DNA of 64,000 bases. Origin: Salinimicrobium nanhaiense (GTDB lineage Bacteria > Bacteroidota > Bacteroidia > Flavobacteriales > Flavobacteriaceae). Of the stretch, positions 28,420 through 37,017 are shown piece after piece. Below the pieces are notes generated by a model. That model saw only the letters and a program-made list of their open reading frames with translations, made no database searches and was not told the DNA's origin. Where the stretch lies: positions 1 to 64,000 of the forward strand of contig JAAVJQ010000008.1 in NCBI GenBank assembly GCA_012038135.1, written 5' to 3'. The position numbers were made by a program, and so were the translations under genes. The stretch's first letter is position 1. Each line of letters begins with the position of its first letter.

Positions 28420-28505
28420 AGAGACAGGGAATTTGCGTAAATTTCGCTGATTTTATTCTTTTTGTCAAAGTTAATTTTTCCATTCAAAAAACCGCATTTT
28501 TAAGC

Positions 28506-29330
28506 ATGTATATCAACTGTAAGGGACGACTCATTGATTTTTCTACTCCAAAAGTGATGGGAATCCTCAACATCACCCCCGATTCATTTTATGACGGCGG
28601 CCGGAGAAACAGTCTTGAAGACCACCTGCTTCAGGCTGAAAAAATGCTTGAAGAAGGTGCAGACATTATTGATGTGGGTGCTTATAGCAGCAGGCCGGGA
28701 GCGAAAGATATTTCTGAAGCTGAAGAGCTGAACAGAATACTTCCTGTGGTGGAAACGCTTTTAGAAAAGTTTCCGAAAGTTATTTTATCGATAGACACCT
28801 TCCGCAGTGAAGTGGCGAGAAAATGCGTAGAGGCAGGAGCTGCAATTATAAATGATATTTCTGCCGGAAATCTGGACGAAAAAATGATGAGAACGGTGGC
28901 GCAGCTGCAGGTCCCGTATATCATGATGCACATGCGCGGCACTCCGCAGAACATGAAAGACCTCAATAATTATGACGACCTGGTGCAGGATCTCCTTTTC
29001 TATTTTTCTGAAAGGATCGATAAGGCGAGGGCGCTGGGGATCAATGATCTCATCATAGACCCCGGCTTCGGATTTTCAAAGAACATCGAACAGAATTTCC
29101 GGTTGCTCTCAAAGCTTGAGCTGTTTAAAAACCTGAATTTACCCATACTCTCTGCTCTTTCCAGAAAATCCCTGATCTACAAAACCTTCCACACCACCCC
29201 CGATGAAGCGCTGAATGGAACTACAGTTTTAAACACGGTATCTCTCATGAAAGGTGCACATATTCTAAGGGTGCACGATGTGAAGGAAGCAGTGGAATGC
29301 GTGAAATTAGTGGAGCGCCTGAAAAACTAG
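28506..29330 (+). CDS. folP: Dihydropteroate synthase
   Basis: 274 residues. Condenses dihydropterin pyrophosphate with p-aminobenzoate in folate synthesis. Motifs MGILNITPDSFYDGG, then IDVGAYSSRPGA, LSIDTFRSEVA, NDISAGNLD and IIDPGFGFSK, with the late RVHDVKEA. Its end is followed by cdaA in the same direction; the upstream frame of cdaA overlaps it by 34 bp, or the genes are separated by 38 bp with the start I prefer. Sulfonamides target this enzyme in general. Confidence 0.96.
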   Translation: MYINCKGRLIDFSTPKVMGILNITPDSFYDGGRRNSLEDHLLQAEKMLEEGADIIDVGAYSSRPGAKDISEAEELNRILPVVETLLEKFPKVILSIDTFRSEVARKCVEAGAAIINDISAGNLDEKMMRTVAQLQVPYIMMHMRGTPQNMKDLNNYDDLVQDLLFYFSERIDKARALGINDLIIDPGFGFSKNIEQNFRLLSKLELFKNLNLPILSALSRKSLIYKTFHTTPDEALNGTTVLNTVSLMKGAHILRVHDVKEAVECVKLVERLKN

Positions 29331-29368
29331 CTTATAATTTTTTACATTTACCAAAAAGCAAATCTACC

Positions 29369-30142
29369 TTGGAGTTTTTAGACCTGCGCATTCTCGATAT
29401 TGTTGACATCATCTTTATCGCGGCCCTGCTTTACTATATCTATAAATTAGTAAAGGGTACCGTTGCGGTAAACATCTTTATTGGGATCGTGATCATTTAT
29501 TTAGTCTGGCAGCTTACTCAGCTGTTGCGAATGGAGATGTTGAGCAGCGTCCTTGGCGAATTTATCGGTGTAGGGATGTTTGCTTTGATCGTGGTGTTTC
29601 AGCAGGAGATAAGAAAGTTTCTCCTCATGATAGGCTCGACAAATTTTGCACGGAGAAGGAGATTTCTTCAAACTCTAAAGCTTATAAAAGACGACCTGGA
29701 GGTGCCGCATGACGTCGAGGCTATCGTAAAAGCCTGTGAAAATATGGGCAGGACCAATACAGGAGCATTGATTGTTATTCAGAAAAATACCAGCCTCGAC
29801 TTTATTAAGAATACCGGGGATCCCATGAAAATTCAGGTGAATCAGCCCATTATTGAATCTATTTTCTACAAGAACAGTATTTTACATGATGGAGCAATGA
29901 TCATTGAGGATAATTATATCACGGCAACCCGTGTTATCCTTCCGGTTTCAAATGACAGAACAATTCCTTTAAGATTTGGACTTCGCCACCGGGCGGCTGT
30001 AGGAATTACTGAAAAGACCGATGCCCTTGCACTGGTGGTAAGTGAAGAAACCGGACAAATATCCTATATTAAAGACGGAGAATTTGTGATCTACGAAGAT
30101 CACGATGACCTGGTGGAAAAACTTAGAGCAGATCTGCTCTAA
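29369..30142 (+). CDS. cdaA: Diadenylate cyclase (c-di-AMP synthase)
   Basis: A membrane-bound enzyme that makes c-di-AMP from two ATP. Three N-terminal transmembrane helices (residues about 1-80) precede the DisA_N-type catalytic domain with DGA (SILHDGAMIIEDNYI) and RHR (GLRHRAAVGI). The start at TTG 29369 gives LEFLDLRILDIVDIIF, which fits family starts; the frame is open back to ATG 29297 (281 aa) inside folP and may be annotated there. The neighbour is folP, not the cdaR-glmM genes of Firmicutes. c-di-AMP commonly controls potassium uptake and cell wall homeostasis. Confidence 0.9.
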   Translation: MEFLDLRILDIVDIIFIAALLYYIYKLVKGTVAVNIFIGIVIIYLVWQLTQLLRMEMLSSVLGEFIGVGMFALIVVFQQEIRKFLLMIGSTNFARRRRFLQTLKLIKDDLEVPHDVEAIVKACENMGRTNTGALIVIQKNTSLDFIKNTGDPMKIQVNQPIIESIFYKNSILHDGAMIIEDNYITATRVILPVSNDRTIPLRFGLRHRAAVGITEKTDALALVVSEETGQISYIKDGEFVIYEDHDDLVEKLRADLL

Positions 30143-31911
30143 AGCGTTTCTTCTTCCTGCATGAACTGCACTTCATAAAGGTTCTTGTAGTAGCCATCTT
30201 CTTTTTTAAGAAGCTCTTTGTGAGTTCCCATTTCCACTATTTTACCGGCATCCATCACCAAAATCTTATCAGCCTTTTTGACGGTGGCCAGACGGTGGGC
30301 AATTACTATAGAAGTACGACCTTCGGTTACTTTATCTGTAGCATCCTGGATGAGTTGTTCGCTATAGGAATCCACAGAAGATGTGGCTTCATCCAATACA
30401 AGAATACTAGGATTGCTCACATAGGCCCTTAAAAATGCAATTAATTGTCGTTGTCCCGAAGAAAGCATTACTCCCCGCTCCTTCACGTTATAATCATATC
30501 CACCGGGAAGGCTGGCAATGAATACGTCTACTCCAATCTCCCGTGCTGCGGCAACCACAGTCTCTTTGGTGATCTTTGGATCGTTAAGGGTAATATTGTT
30601 CAGGATAGTGTCGGCAAAAAGAAAAACATCCTGTAATACAATGGCAATTTCGCTCCTTAGAGATTTGAGCGTCATATCTTTTACATCGATCCCATCCAGC
30701 AGGATACGACCACTGGAAATCTCATAAGAACGATTGAGCAGATTGATAATGGTAGATTTTCCTGCCCCGGTAGCTCCTACTATGGCCACAGTCTCTCCCG
30801 GTTTAGCTTTAAAGGAAACCCCTTTAAGGACTTCTTCGTCGCCCACATAGCTGAAACGAACTTCCTCAAATTCTATTTCTCCTTTGAGGTGATCCACAAC
30901 AATGGTACCTTCATCGGCAATGGAAGCCCGGGTATCCAGGATGCCAAAAACGCGGTTTGCAGCCACCATCCCCATTTGAAGGGTATTAAATTTATCGGCT
31001 ATTTGACGCAGGGGTCTAAAAAGCATCTGGGTCAATTCCACAAAGGCAACAATTACCCCCAGAGTTACCGCTTCACTGCCTCCCATCACCTGCAAACCTC
31101 CATACCATACGATAAGACCAATGGTTATGGAAGTGGCCATTTCGGCAATTGGAAAGAAAATAGAGTTGTACCATACTGTCTTTATCCAACCTTTGCGATG
31201 TTTATCATTGATCTCCTTAAAATTTTCATACTCCTTTTGCTCCCTGGTAAAGAGCTGCACGATCTTCATTCCGGTGATGCGTTCCTGAACGAAGGTGTTC
31301 AGGTTTGCTACCTGGGTCCTTACCTCTTCAAAGGCCACCTTCATTTTCTTCTGAAAAACTCTTGTTGCGTAAAGAATGAATGGTAGTACCACCAGTATAA
31401 GTAAGGTCAATCTCCAGCTTTGGTAGAACATAAAAGCCAATACTACTGCCATTTTTAGCAGGTCACTTATGATCATAAACAAACCTTCGCTGAAGATACT
31501 CGCAATAGTCTCTATATCACTCACTGCCCGGGTAACCAGTCGTCCCACAGCCGAATTATCAAAATACTTCATTTTGAATTGCAGCATGTGTTTAAAGAGA
31601 TTCACTCTTATATCCCTGATCACTTCCTGCCCCAGCCAGTTGGCAAAATAGATAAAACAGAACTGGAAGATCACCTCGAGGAGCAGCACGCCGGCCATTA
31701 AAGAAATAAAAAAGAGCAGCTGATCATTATCCTGCGGCACTATAGATTGGTCAATAGTGATCTGCAATAGATAAGGTCGCATTACTCCCAGCAAAGACAG
31801 GAGGACAGCAGCAATAGCTACAAAGTAAAAAGTCCACTTGTAGGCACGGGTATACGCCAGCAGACGCTTAAAAAGGTTAAAATCAAATGCTTTTCCCGTT
31901 GATGCAGCCAT
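30139..31911 (-). CDS. ABC transporter, ATP-binding and permease half-transporter (MsbA-like)
   Basis: 590 residues: six-helix export-type permease (residues 1-320) followed by the nucleotide-binding domain with Walker A GATGAGKST, Q loop VLQDVFLF, signature LSSGQRQ, Walker B ILVLDEATSSVD and H loop IVIAHRL. Probably works as a homodimeric exporter; lipid or peptide substrate not predictable. The ATG overlaps the truA stop by 1 bp, so the two form a unit. Its 3' end overlaps cdaA's end by 4 bp in convergent orientation. Confidence 0.93.
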   Translation of the reverse strand: MAASTGKAFDFNLFKRLLAYTRAYKWTFYFVAIAAVLLSLLGVMRPYLLQITIDQSIVPQDNDQLLFFISLMAGVLLLEVIFQFCFIYFANWLGQEVIRDIRVNLFKHMLQFKMKYFDNSAVGRLVTRAVSDIETIASIFSEGLFMIISDLLKMAVVLAFMFYQSWRLTLLILVVLPFILYATRVFQKKMKVAFEEVRTQVANLNTFVQERITGMKIVQLFTREQKEYENFKEINDKHRKGWIKTVWYNSIFFPIAEMATSITIGLIVWYGGLQVMGGSEAVTLGVIVAFVELTQMLFRPLRQIADKFNTLQMGMVAANRVFGILDTRASIADEGTIVVDHLKGEIEFEEVRFSYVGDEEVLKGVSFKAKPGETVAIVGATGAGKSTIINLLNRSYEISSGRILLDGIDVKDMTLKSLRSEIAIVLQDVFLFADTILNNITLNDPKITKETVVAAAREIGVDVFIASLPGGYDYNVKERGVMLSSGQRQLIAFLRAYVSNPSILVLDEATSSVDSYSEQLIQDATDKVTEGRTSIVIAHRLATVKKADKILVMDAGKIVEMGTHKELLKKEDGYYKNLYEVQFMQEEETL

Positions 31912-32651
31912 TAAATAAAAATACTATTTGGGTATATAATCCTGGTTAAATATAGTCCTTGTGCAGGCACCGATGCCCCTGCGTTACTTCTGTCTTCACT
32001 TTTAATGATCCTGTGCATCTCCTCTACCTCCATTTTTCCCTGTCCAATTTGCAGCAGGGTTCCTACTATTGCCCGCACCATATTCCGCAGAAATCTGTCT
32101 GCTGAAATATGAAAAATTAGCCTGTCTTTCTGTTGCTCCCACTCTGCTCTTTTGATCGTACAGTTGTAGGTGAATACATCTGTCCTGGACCTTGAGAAAC
32201 ATTTAAAGTTGGTGTACCCAAATAAAACTTCTGCCGCCTTTTTCATTTTTTCAAGATCCAGCTCATTGTGAATATGGTAAGCAGTATCTACTGAAAAAAC
32301 ATCCTTCCTGGTCACAATATGATATTCATAGGACCGGGAAATAGCATCAAATCTTGCATGAGCTTCAGGGGTTACTTTATAAAGCCCTTTTGCTGATATA
32401 TCTTTTGGCAAAAGAGAATTCATCCTGAAGATAAACGCTTCATCTAATTCTGCTTCAGCATCAAAGTGTGCAAAGATCTGCCTGGCATGTACTCCGGAAT
32501 CTGTTCTACCCGCACCAATTATTTCAGTTTTTTGCTGCAGCAGGGTACCAAGGCTTTGTTCAATCACCTCCTGCACAGAAAGGGCATTAGGTTGTCGTTG
32601 CCAGCCGTGATAAGCCTTTCCGAAGTATTCCAACTCCAAGAAATATCTCAA
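31911..32651 (-). CDS. truA: tRNA pseudouridine synthase A
   Basis: 246 residues. Isomerises uridines 38-40 in the tRNA anticodon stem-loop. Catalytic Asp in GAGRTDSGVHARQ, with FHISADRFLRNMVRAIVGTL matching the conserved C-terminal helix region. First gene of a two-gene minus-strand unit with the ABC transporter. Confidence 0.96.
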   Translation of the reverse strand: MRYFLELEYFGKAYHGWQRQPNALSVQEVIEQSLGTLLQQKTEIIGAGRTDSGVHARQIFAHFDAEAELDEAFIFRMNSLLPKDISAKGLYKVTPEAHARFDAISRSYEYHIVTRKDVFSVDTAYHIHNELDLEKMKKAAEVLFGYTNFKCFSRSRTDVFTYNCTIKRAEWEQQKDRLIFHISADRFLRNMVRAIVGTLLQIGQGKMEVEEMHRIIKSEDRSNAGASVPAQGLYLTRIIYPNSIFI

Positions 32652-32758
32652 TCTAAATTTTTACTTTTACAAATTACAAGCTACAAAGATAAGCCATTCA
32701 GGGCAACTGCTCATTCTCCCTTGTCTTTAGATTGTTAATCTCATTATAAATATTCTCA

Positions 32759-33253
32759 ATGAAAAAAATTCTGCTTCTAAGTGATACCCATGGCTATTTG
32801 GACGACCGAATTCTGAAATATGCAGAAGAAGCGGATGAGCTATGGCACGCCGGAGACATAGGCACCACCCCGGTAAGTGATGCCCTGCAGAAAGTAAAGT
32901 CTTTAAAAGCCGTTTATGGAAATATTGACGGGGCAGAAGTAAGAAAGGAATTCCCTCTCAACAACAGGTTCATGTGTGAACAGGTAGATGTATGGATCAC
33001 CCATATTGGCGGATATCCCGGCCGCTACTCTCCTGCCGTAAAAGACGAAATTAAGGCTAATCCTCCACGGATCTTTATCAGCGGACATTCGCATATCCTG
33101 AAGGTGATGAACGACAAAAAGCTGGGAATTCTTCACATGAATCCCGGTGCCGCAGGAAAACAGGGATTTCATCAAATGCGCACCATGCTTAGATTCGTTA
33201 TAGACGGAAAAGACATTCGGGACCTGGAGGTGATTGAGCTGGGGAAAAAGTAG
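32759..33253 (+). CDS. YfcE/MJ0936-type metallophosphoesterase
   Basis: 164 residues. The dinuclear metal-binding phosphoesterase motifs are in order: LLSDTHGYLD, WHAGDIG, VYGNIDG, TH (ITHIGGYPGRYS) and SGHSHI. Family members hydrolyse phosphodiesters such as cyclic nucleotides or bis-pNPP in vitro; physiological substrate unknown. Followed by a repeat-rich spacer and a bidirectional terminator. Confidence 0.93.
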   Translation: MKKILLLSDTHGYLDDRILKYAEEADELWHAGDIGTTPVSDALQKVKSLKAVYGNIDGAEVRKEFPLNNRFMCEQVDVWITHIGGYPGRYSPAVKDEIKANPPRIFISGHSHILKVMNDKKLGILHMNPGAAGKQGFHQMRTMLRFVIDGKDIRDLEVIELGKK

Positions 33254-33400
33254 TGTTCAGTGGGCAGTGATCAGTGCTCAGGAGTTGTGAGTTGGGTAGT
33301 GGCCAGGATTTTCAGTGAACAGTTCGCAGGGATCAAATAGGTAATAAAATACTCGAACTGTCACCTCGAGCGGAGTCGAGAGGTTGAACCTTTAACTACC
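33254..33400. repeat. Degenerate phrase repeat and dispersed palindrome after the phosphoesterase gene
   Basis: 33254-33320 is a patchwork of CAGTGGGCAGTGATCAGTG-type phrases like those at about 7.2 kb. At 33363-33384 CCTCGA and TCGAGAGG form the palindromic phrase CACCTCGAGCGGAGTCGAGA, a common Bacteroidota interspersed repeat type also recognisable, diverged, at 26592. Confidence 0.6.
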
Positions 33401-33404
33401 CAAC

Positions 33405-33437
33405 AAAAAAACCCGAAGTTTTCACTCCGGGTTTTAA
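33405..33437. terminator. Bidirectional terminator between the phosphoesterase and DUF4293 genes
   Basis: AAAACCCG (33408-33415) pairs with CGGGTTTT (33428-33435), with a 12-nt loop and A/T flanks. Confidence 0.75.
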
Positions 33438-33464
33438 CGCACTAATACTACTAAGATGAAAGGT

Positions 33465-33875
33465 TTATCGCAACCGGTCCACAGATTTTACAAGATCTTC
33501 ATCCTTTTTTATGGCCTTATTGGCCAGCACTAAAAAAACGATAGAAAATACAGGAGTCAGCATCCCAATACCTTTCTCTGAAACCGAAGTTTCTCCAGAT
33601 ATAGTTAGGGACCAATAGACAAATAATCCTAGTAAAATTAAGTTTAATAAGATATTGATACGCCCCAGTACAAACTGAAGCTTTCTATTCCTAAACAAAA
33701 AGATCGTAACTAAAGAGATCAATGCAGACAACAAAGTAAGACCTAAGGCAGACATTACATCTTCGATGTAAACAGGATTACCTGACAAGTCATTCCAAAG
33801 CTTAAAAAGAAAGACAAATCCGGCACTAAAAAGGGCCGCGATCAATAGGTAAACAGTCTGTATTCTTTGTAGCAT
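33465..33875 (-). CDS. DUF4293 domain-containing integral membrane protein
   Basis: 136 residues, four hydrophobic helices (TVYLLIAALFSAGFVFLF, TLLSALISLVTIFLF, RINILLNLILLGLFVYWS, GMLTPVFSIVFLVLANKA). The opening MLQRIQTVYLLIAA is the DUF4293 signature in Bacteroidota. Function unknown. It lies divergent from rho, which is its usual position in related genomes. Confidence 0.9.
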   Translation of the reverse strand: MLQRIQTVYLLIAALFSAGFVFLFKLWNDLSGNPVYIEDVMSALGLTLLSALISLVTIFLFRNRKLQFVLGRINILLNLILLGLFVYWSLTISGETSVSEKGIGMLTPVFSIVFLVLANKAIKKDEDLVKSVDRLR

Positions 33876-34065
33876 TTATCCTCAATAGAGGCACAAAAAT
33901 AAAAGATTCTTTTTAGAAACCATATTTAAATAAATAAAATAATGTCGTATAATTGCAGTATCAATTCGTAACCAATTCAATAAAGGTTACTTAGACTCCA
34001 AAAATTTTTCGATTCTTCCTCGAGAAGGTTAAAAAACCAAAGATCAATTTTATCTAAAAACATTC

Positions 34066-35871
34066 ATGTTTGAAATTTCAGAATTAAAGGCTAAAAAGCT
34101 GCCTGAACTTCAGGAAATAGCCAAAACGCTACAGGTGCCTAAATACCGCACTCAAAAGAAGCTCGATTTGGTATATCAGATCCTTGATTACCAGGCTGCA
34201 AATCCAAAAAAGGTTCAGGAAGTCCTGACAGATGAGGATGTAAAACCCCAGCCAAAGGAAGATCCAAATTCCGAAAAACAGCAGCGCAGAACCCGCCCAA
34301 GAAGAGAAAAGGATAATTCCGGAAAAGGCTCTGGAGAGAAATCTCAAAAAGCTGAAACAACTTCAGAAACCAGGGAAGATTCCAGGGACAAATCTTCAGA
34401 ATCAAAAGGTTCTTCAGAAATAAAAGGTTCTTCAGAAAAAAGAAACGACCAAAAAACTAAAAGAGACGATTCGCAAAGACAGCAGTCGTCTCATAAGGAA
34501 TCAAACCCAAGAAGTTCACAAAAGGACAATCGTAAAGATTCCCGTCAAAAAGATTCCCGCAATCAGGGCAGCCGCGACAACCGGGATTCCGGAAATAGCA
34601 GAGACAACAGGGATTCAGGTAACCGCGACAGCGGCAACAGCAATCGGGACTCCCGCGACAGCGGAAACAGGGAAAACAACAGTAACCGTGACTCCGGAAA
34701 CAGGGATTCAGGTAACCGCGACAATCGTAACCGCTATAAGGAACCTGATTATGAGTTTGATGCCATCATTGAAAGCGAAGGCGTCCTGGATATTATGCAG
34801 GATGGTTACGGTTTCCTAAGGTCATCTGACTATATGTACCTTTCCTCTCCCGATGATATTTATGTTTCCCAGTCACAGATCCGTCTTTTTGGACTTAAGA
34901 CAGGAGATACTGTTCTTGGACAGGTAAGGCCTCCAAAAGAGGGAGAAAAATATTTCCCTTTGATCAAGATCAACAAGATCAATGGGCTTGATCCACAAGT
35001 GGTGCGAGATAGGGTTTCTTTTGAACACCTTACTCCCCTCTTCCCTCAGGAAAAATTTAATATTGCCGAAAGACAAAGCACCGTTTCAACGAGAGTTATC
35101 GATATGTTCTCCCCTATCGGAAAAGGGCAAAGAGGTATGATCGTTTCCCAGCCTAAAACAGGAAAAACGATGTTGCTTAAGGATATTGCGAATGCAATTG
35201 CAGCCAATCATCCGGAAGTATACCAGATCATCCTTCTTATCGATGAACGTCCTGAAGAGGTAACCGATATGCAGCGAAATGTAAGAGGAGAAGTGATCGC
35301 TTCAACTTTTGACAAGGAAGCACATGAGCATGTAAAGGTGGCTAACATAGTTCTGGAAAAAGCAAAAAGAATGGTTGAATGCGGACACGATGTGGTGATC
35401 CTCCTGGATTCCATCACCCGTTTGGCAAGAGCTTATAATACCGTACAACCGGCCAGCGGAAAAGTACTTTCGGGTGGTGTTGATGCAAACGCACTGCACA
35501 AACCTAAGAGATTCTTTGGTGCAGCCAGAAATATCGAAGGTGGAGGATCTCTTTCCATCATAGCAACCGCTCTTACCGAAACAGGTTCGAAAATGGATGA
35601 AGTGATCTTTGAAGAATTTAAAGGTACAGGTAACATGGAACTTCAGCTAGACAGAAAGATCGCCAACAGAAGAATATTCCCTGCTATCGATCTTACTTCT
35701 TCCAGCACGCGTCGGGATGATATCTTACTGGACGAAGCAACACTTCAAAGAATGTGGGTAATGCGTAAATATCTTGCCGATATGAATCCTGTGGAAGCTA
35801 TGGAATTCATCAACGACAGGATCAAGCAAACCAAAAATAATGAGGAGTTCCTTATCTCCATGAACGGATAA
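34066..35871 (+). CDS. rho: Transcription termination factor Rho with disordered N-terminal insertion
   Basis: 601 residues, much longer than the ~420 of E. coli Rho. Order: Rho N-terminal SAP-like domain (residues 1-55), a disordered insertion (about 60-224) rich in Ser/Lys/Glu then RDS/GNRDSG repeats (155-220), RNA-binding cold-shock-type domain ([16 protein letters not shown]), and a RecA-type ATPase with [13 protein letters not shown]alker [30 protein letters not shown] and the C-terminal HPKR equivalent. It terminates transcription as a hexameric helicase. Rho of Bacteroides has a disordered insertion reported to support condensate formation; the role here is inferred by analogy. Confidence 0.97.
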   Translation: MFEISELKAKKLPELQEIAKTLQVPKYRTQKKLDLVYQILDYQAANPKKVQEVLTDEDVKPQPKEDPNSEKQQRRTRPRREKDNSGKGSGEKSQKAETTSETREDSRDKSSESKGSSEIKGSSEKRNDQKTKRDDSQRQQSSHKESNPRSSQKDNRKDSRQKDSRNQGSRDNRDSGNSRDNRDSGNRDSGNSNRDSRDSGNRENNSNRDSGNRDSGNRDNRNRYKEPDYEFDAIIESEGVLDIMQDGYGFLRSSDYMYLSSPDDIYVSQSQIRLFGLKTGDTVLGQVRPPKEGEKYFPLIKINKINGLDPQVVRDRVSFEHLTPLFPQEKFNIAERQSTVSTRVIDMFSPIGKGQRGMIVSQPKTGKTMLLKDIANAIAANHPEVYQIILLIDERPEEVTDMQRNVRGEVIASTFDKEAHEHVKVANIVLEKAKRMVECGHDVVILLDSITRLARAYNTVQPASGKVLSGGVDANALHKPKRFFGAARNIEGGGSLSIIATALTETGSKMDEVIFEEFKGTGNMELQLDRKIANRRIFPAIDLTSSSTRRDDILLDEATLQRMWVMRKYLADMNPVEAMEFINDRIKQTKNNEEFLISMNG

Positions 35872-35889
35872 GACTCACCTCTCAAAAAT

Positions 35890-35930
35890 GATAAAATCCG
35901 GACACCTTTGGTGCTCCGGATTTTTTTTGT
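35890..35930 (+). terminator. Terminator of rho
   Basis: AAAATCCGGA pairs with TCCGGATTTT around CACCTTTGGTGC (itself a small hairpin), followed by TTTTTTTT, 20 bp after the stop. Confidence 0.85.
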
Positions 35931-35955
35931 TTTAGAGTCAACAGCAAAATTGAGG

Positions 35956-36410
35956 AAGCGAGCACCTCCCCGTCCGCCGGCGGCGGACACCCCTCCTCAA
36001 AGAGGAGGGGAGCTAAAAGGGGGTTCTGAAGAAGAATTGGAAGAACGAGAACTTCCTCTTGCGCCGGCGGCGGACACCCCTCCTCAATGAGGAGGGGAGC
36101 TAAAAGGGGGTTCTGAAGAAGAATTGGAAGAACGAGAACTTCCTCTTGCGCCGGGGGCGGACACCCCTCCTCAACGAGGAGGGGAGCTAAAAGGGGTTCT
36201 GAAGAAAAATCTGAAGAACGAGAACTTCCTCTTGCGCCGGCGGCGTACACCCCTCCTCAATGAGGAGGGGAGCTATTTAAAGTTTCAAAAAAACAATACA
36301 AAGACAGGCCCGTCCGCTAGCGGACGACCACCTGAAAGGTGGTGATCCACATCCAAAGCTCCCCTCCTTATTTTAAGGAGGGGTTTCCGCGGTAGCGGAC
36401 GGGGTGGTTT
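35956..36410. repeat. 87-bp tandem array of REP-like hairpins (about 4 units) with flanking palindromes
   Basis: Each unit carries CCCCTCCTC-(3 nt)-GAGGAGGGG (starting at 35990, 36077, 36164 and 36250: periods 87, 87, 86) plus the shared filler with GAAGAACGAGAACTTCCTC. After the last unit come the dyads CGTCCGCTAGCGGACG (36311-36326) and ACCACCTGAAAGGTGGT (36327-36343) and a mirrored copy of the main hairpin (36361-36383), closed by GCGGTAGCGGACGGGGTGG. 87 is a multiple of 3, so long frames stay open in both directions but encode no recognised protein. Confidence 0.9.
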
Positions 36411-36416
36411 TAGAAC

Positions 36417-36452
36417 GAAAAAATGCCTCTCGTTTTACACGAAAGGCATTCT
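36417..36452 (-). terminator. Terminator of rpsT
   Basis: On the minus strand AATGCCTTTCG pairs with CGAGAGGCATT and is followed by a T run. Confidence 0.75.
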
Positions 36453-36475
36453 CCTATAAATTGAACACTATAATA

Positions 36476-36724
36476 TTAAAGCGCAGCTACGTGCTTAGCT
36501 AACTGAGATTTAAGGTTAGCAGCTTTATTATCGTGAATAATGTTTTTCTTCGCCAATTTGTCGATCATAGAAACTACAGTAGGAAATAAAGTCTCTGCTT
36601 CCTGCTTTTCTGCATCCTTCAACTTCTTGATAGCGTTCCTTGTAGTTTTATGCTGGTAGCGGTTTCTAAGACGCTTAGTCTCATTGCTACGTATTCTCTT
36701 CAACGCCGACTTATGATTTGCCAT
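36476..36724 (-). CDS. rpsT: 30S ribosomal protein S20
   Basis: 82 residues, complete and strongly basic at the N-terminus (MANHKSALKRIRSNETKRLR). Typical three-helix S20 sequence with IDKLAKKNIIHDNKAANLKS near the end. Binds 16S rRNA early in 30S assembly. It is the last gene of a minus-strand unit behind two tRNA-Glu genes. Confidence 0.97.
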   Translation of the reverse strand: MANHKSALKRIRSNETKRLRNRYQHKTTRNAIKKLKDAEKQEAETLFPTVVSMIDKLAKKNIIHDNKAANLKSQLAKHVAAL

Positions 36725-36752
36725 TATACTTAAATTAAATTATTTCTTCTTG

Positions 36753-36824
36753 TAGTCCGTAGGGGAATCGAACCCCTGTTACCAGGATGAAAACCTGGCG
36801 TCCTAACCCCTAGACGAACGGACC
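36753..36824 (-). tRNA. tRNA-Glu (anticodon TTC), copy 1
   Basis: Minus-strand cloverleaf: acceptor GGTCCGT/ACGGACT (first pair G-U), anticodon stem CCAGG/CCTGG around TTTTCAT giving TTC, T-arm CAGGGG/CCCCTA-type with TTCGATT loop. Its sequence is identical to the neighbouring copy. Confidence 0.95.
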
Positions 36825-36869
36825 AATTAATTATTTCAAAACCGGTTTACAGGACTTGCAAACCTCTTG

Positions 36870-36941
36870 TAGTCCGTAGGGGAATCGAACCCCTGTTACC
36901 AGGATGAAAACCTGGCGTCCTAACCCCTAGACGAACGGACC
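36870..36941 (-). tRNA. tRNA-Glu (anticodon TTC), copy 2
   Basis: Tandem identical copy, 45 bp upstream of copy 1 in transcription order. Transcribed first in the tRNA-Glu, tRNA-Glu, rpsT unit. Confidence 0.95.
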
Positions 36942-36962
36942 ATTTATTTTCAAATGCGGATG

Positions 36963-36993
36963 CAAAAATACAACTATTTTTGAATGGCGCAAA
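36963..36993 (-). promoter_or_regulatory. Promoter of the tRNA-Glu, tRNA-Glu, rpsT unit
   Basis: Minus strand TTTG, a 19-bp spacer, TATTTTTG: a full match to the Bacteroidota housekeeping promoter (TTTG-N19-TAnnTTTG), ending 21 nt before the first tRNA base. Confidence 0.85.
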
Positions 36994-37017
36994 TGTAGAA
37001 TAATTTTTTTTGAATTT

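Noticed and set aside
35882..36345. Long frames on both strands in the 87-bp array
   Set aside because: Open only because 87 is a multiple of three; the proteins are repeats with no start or family.
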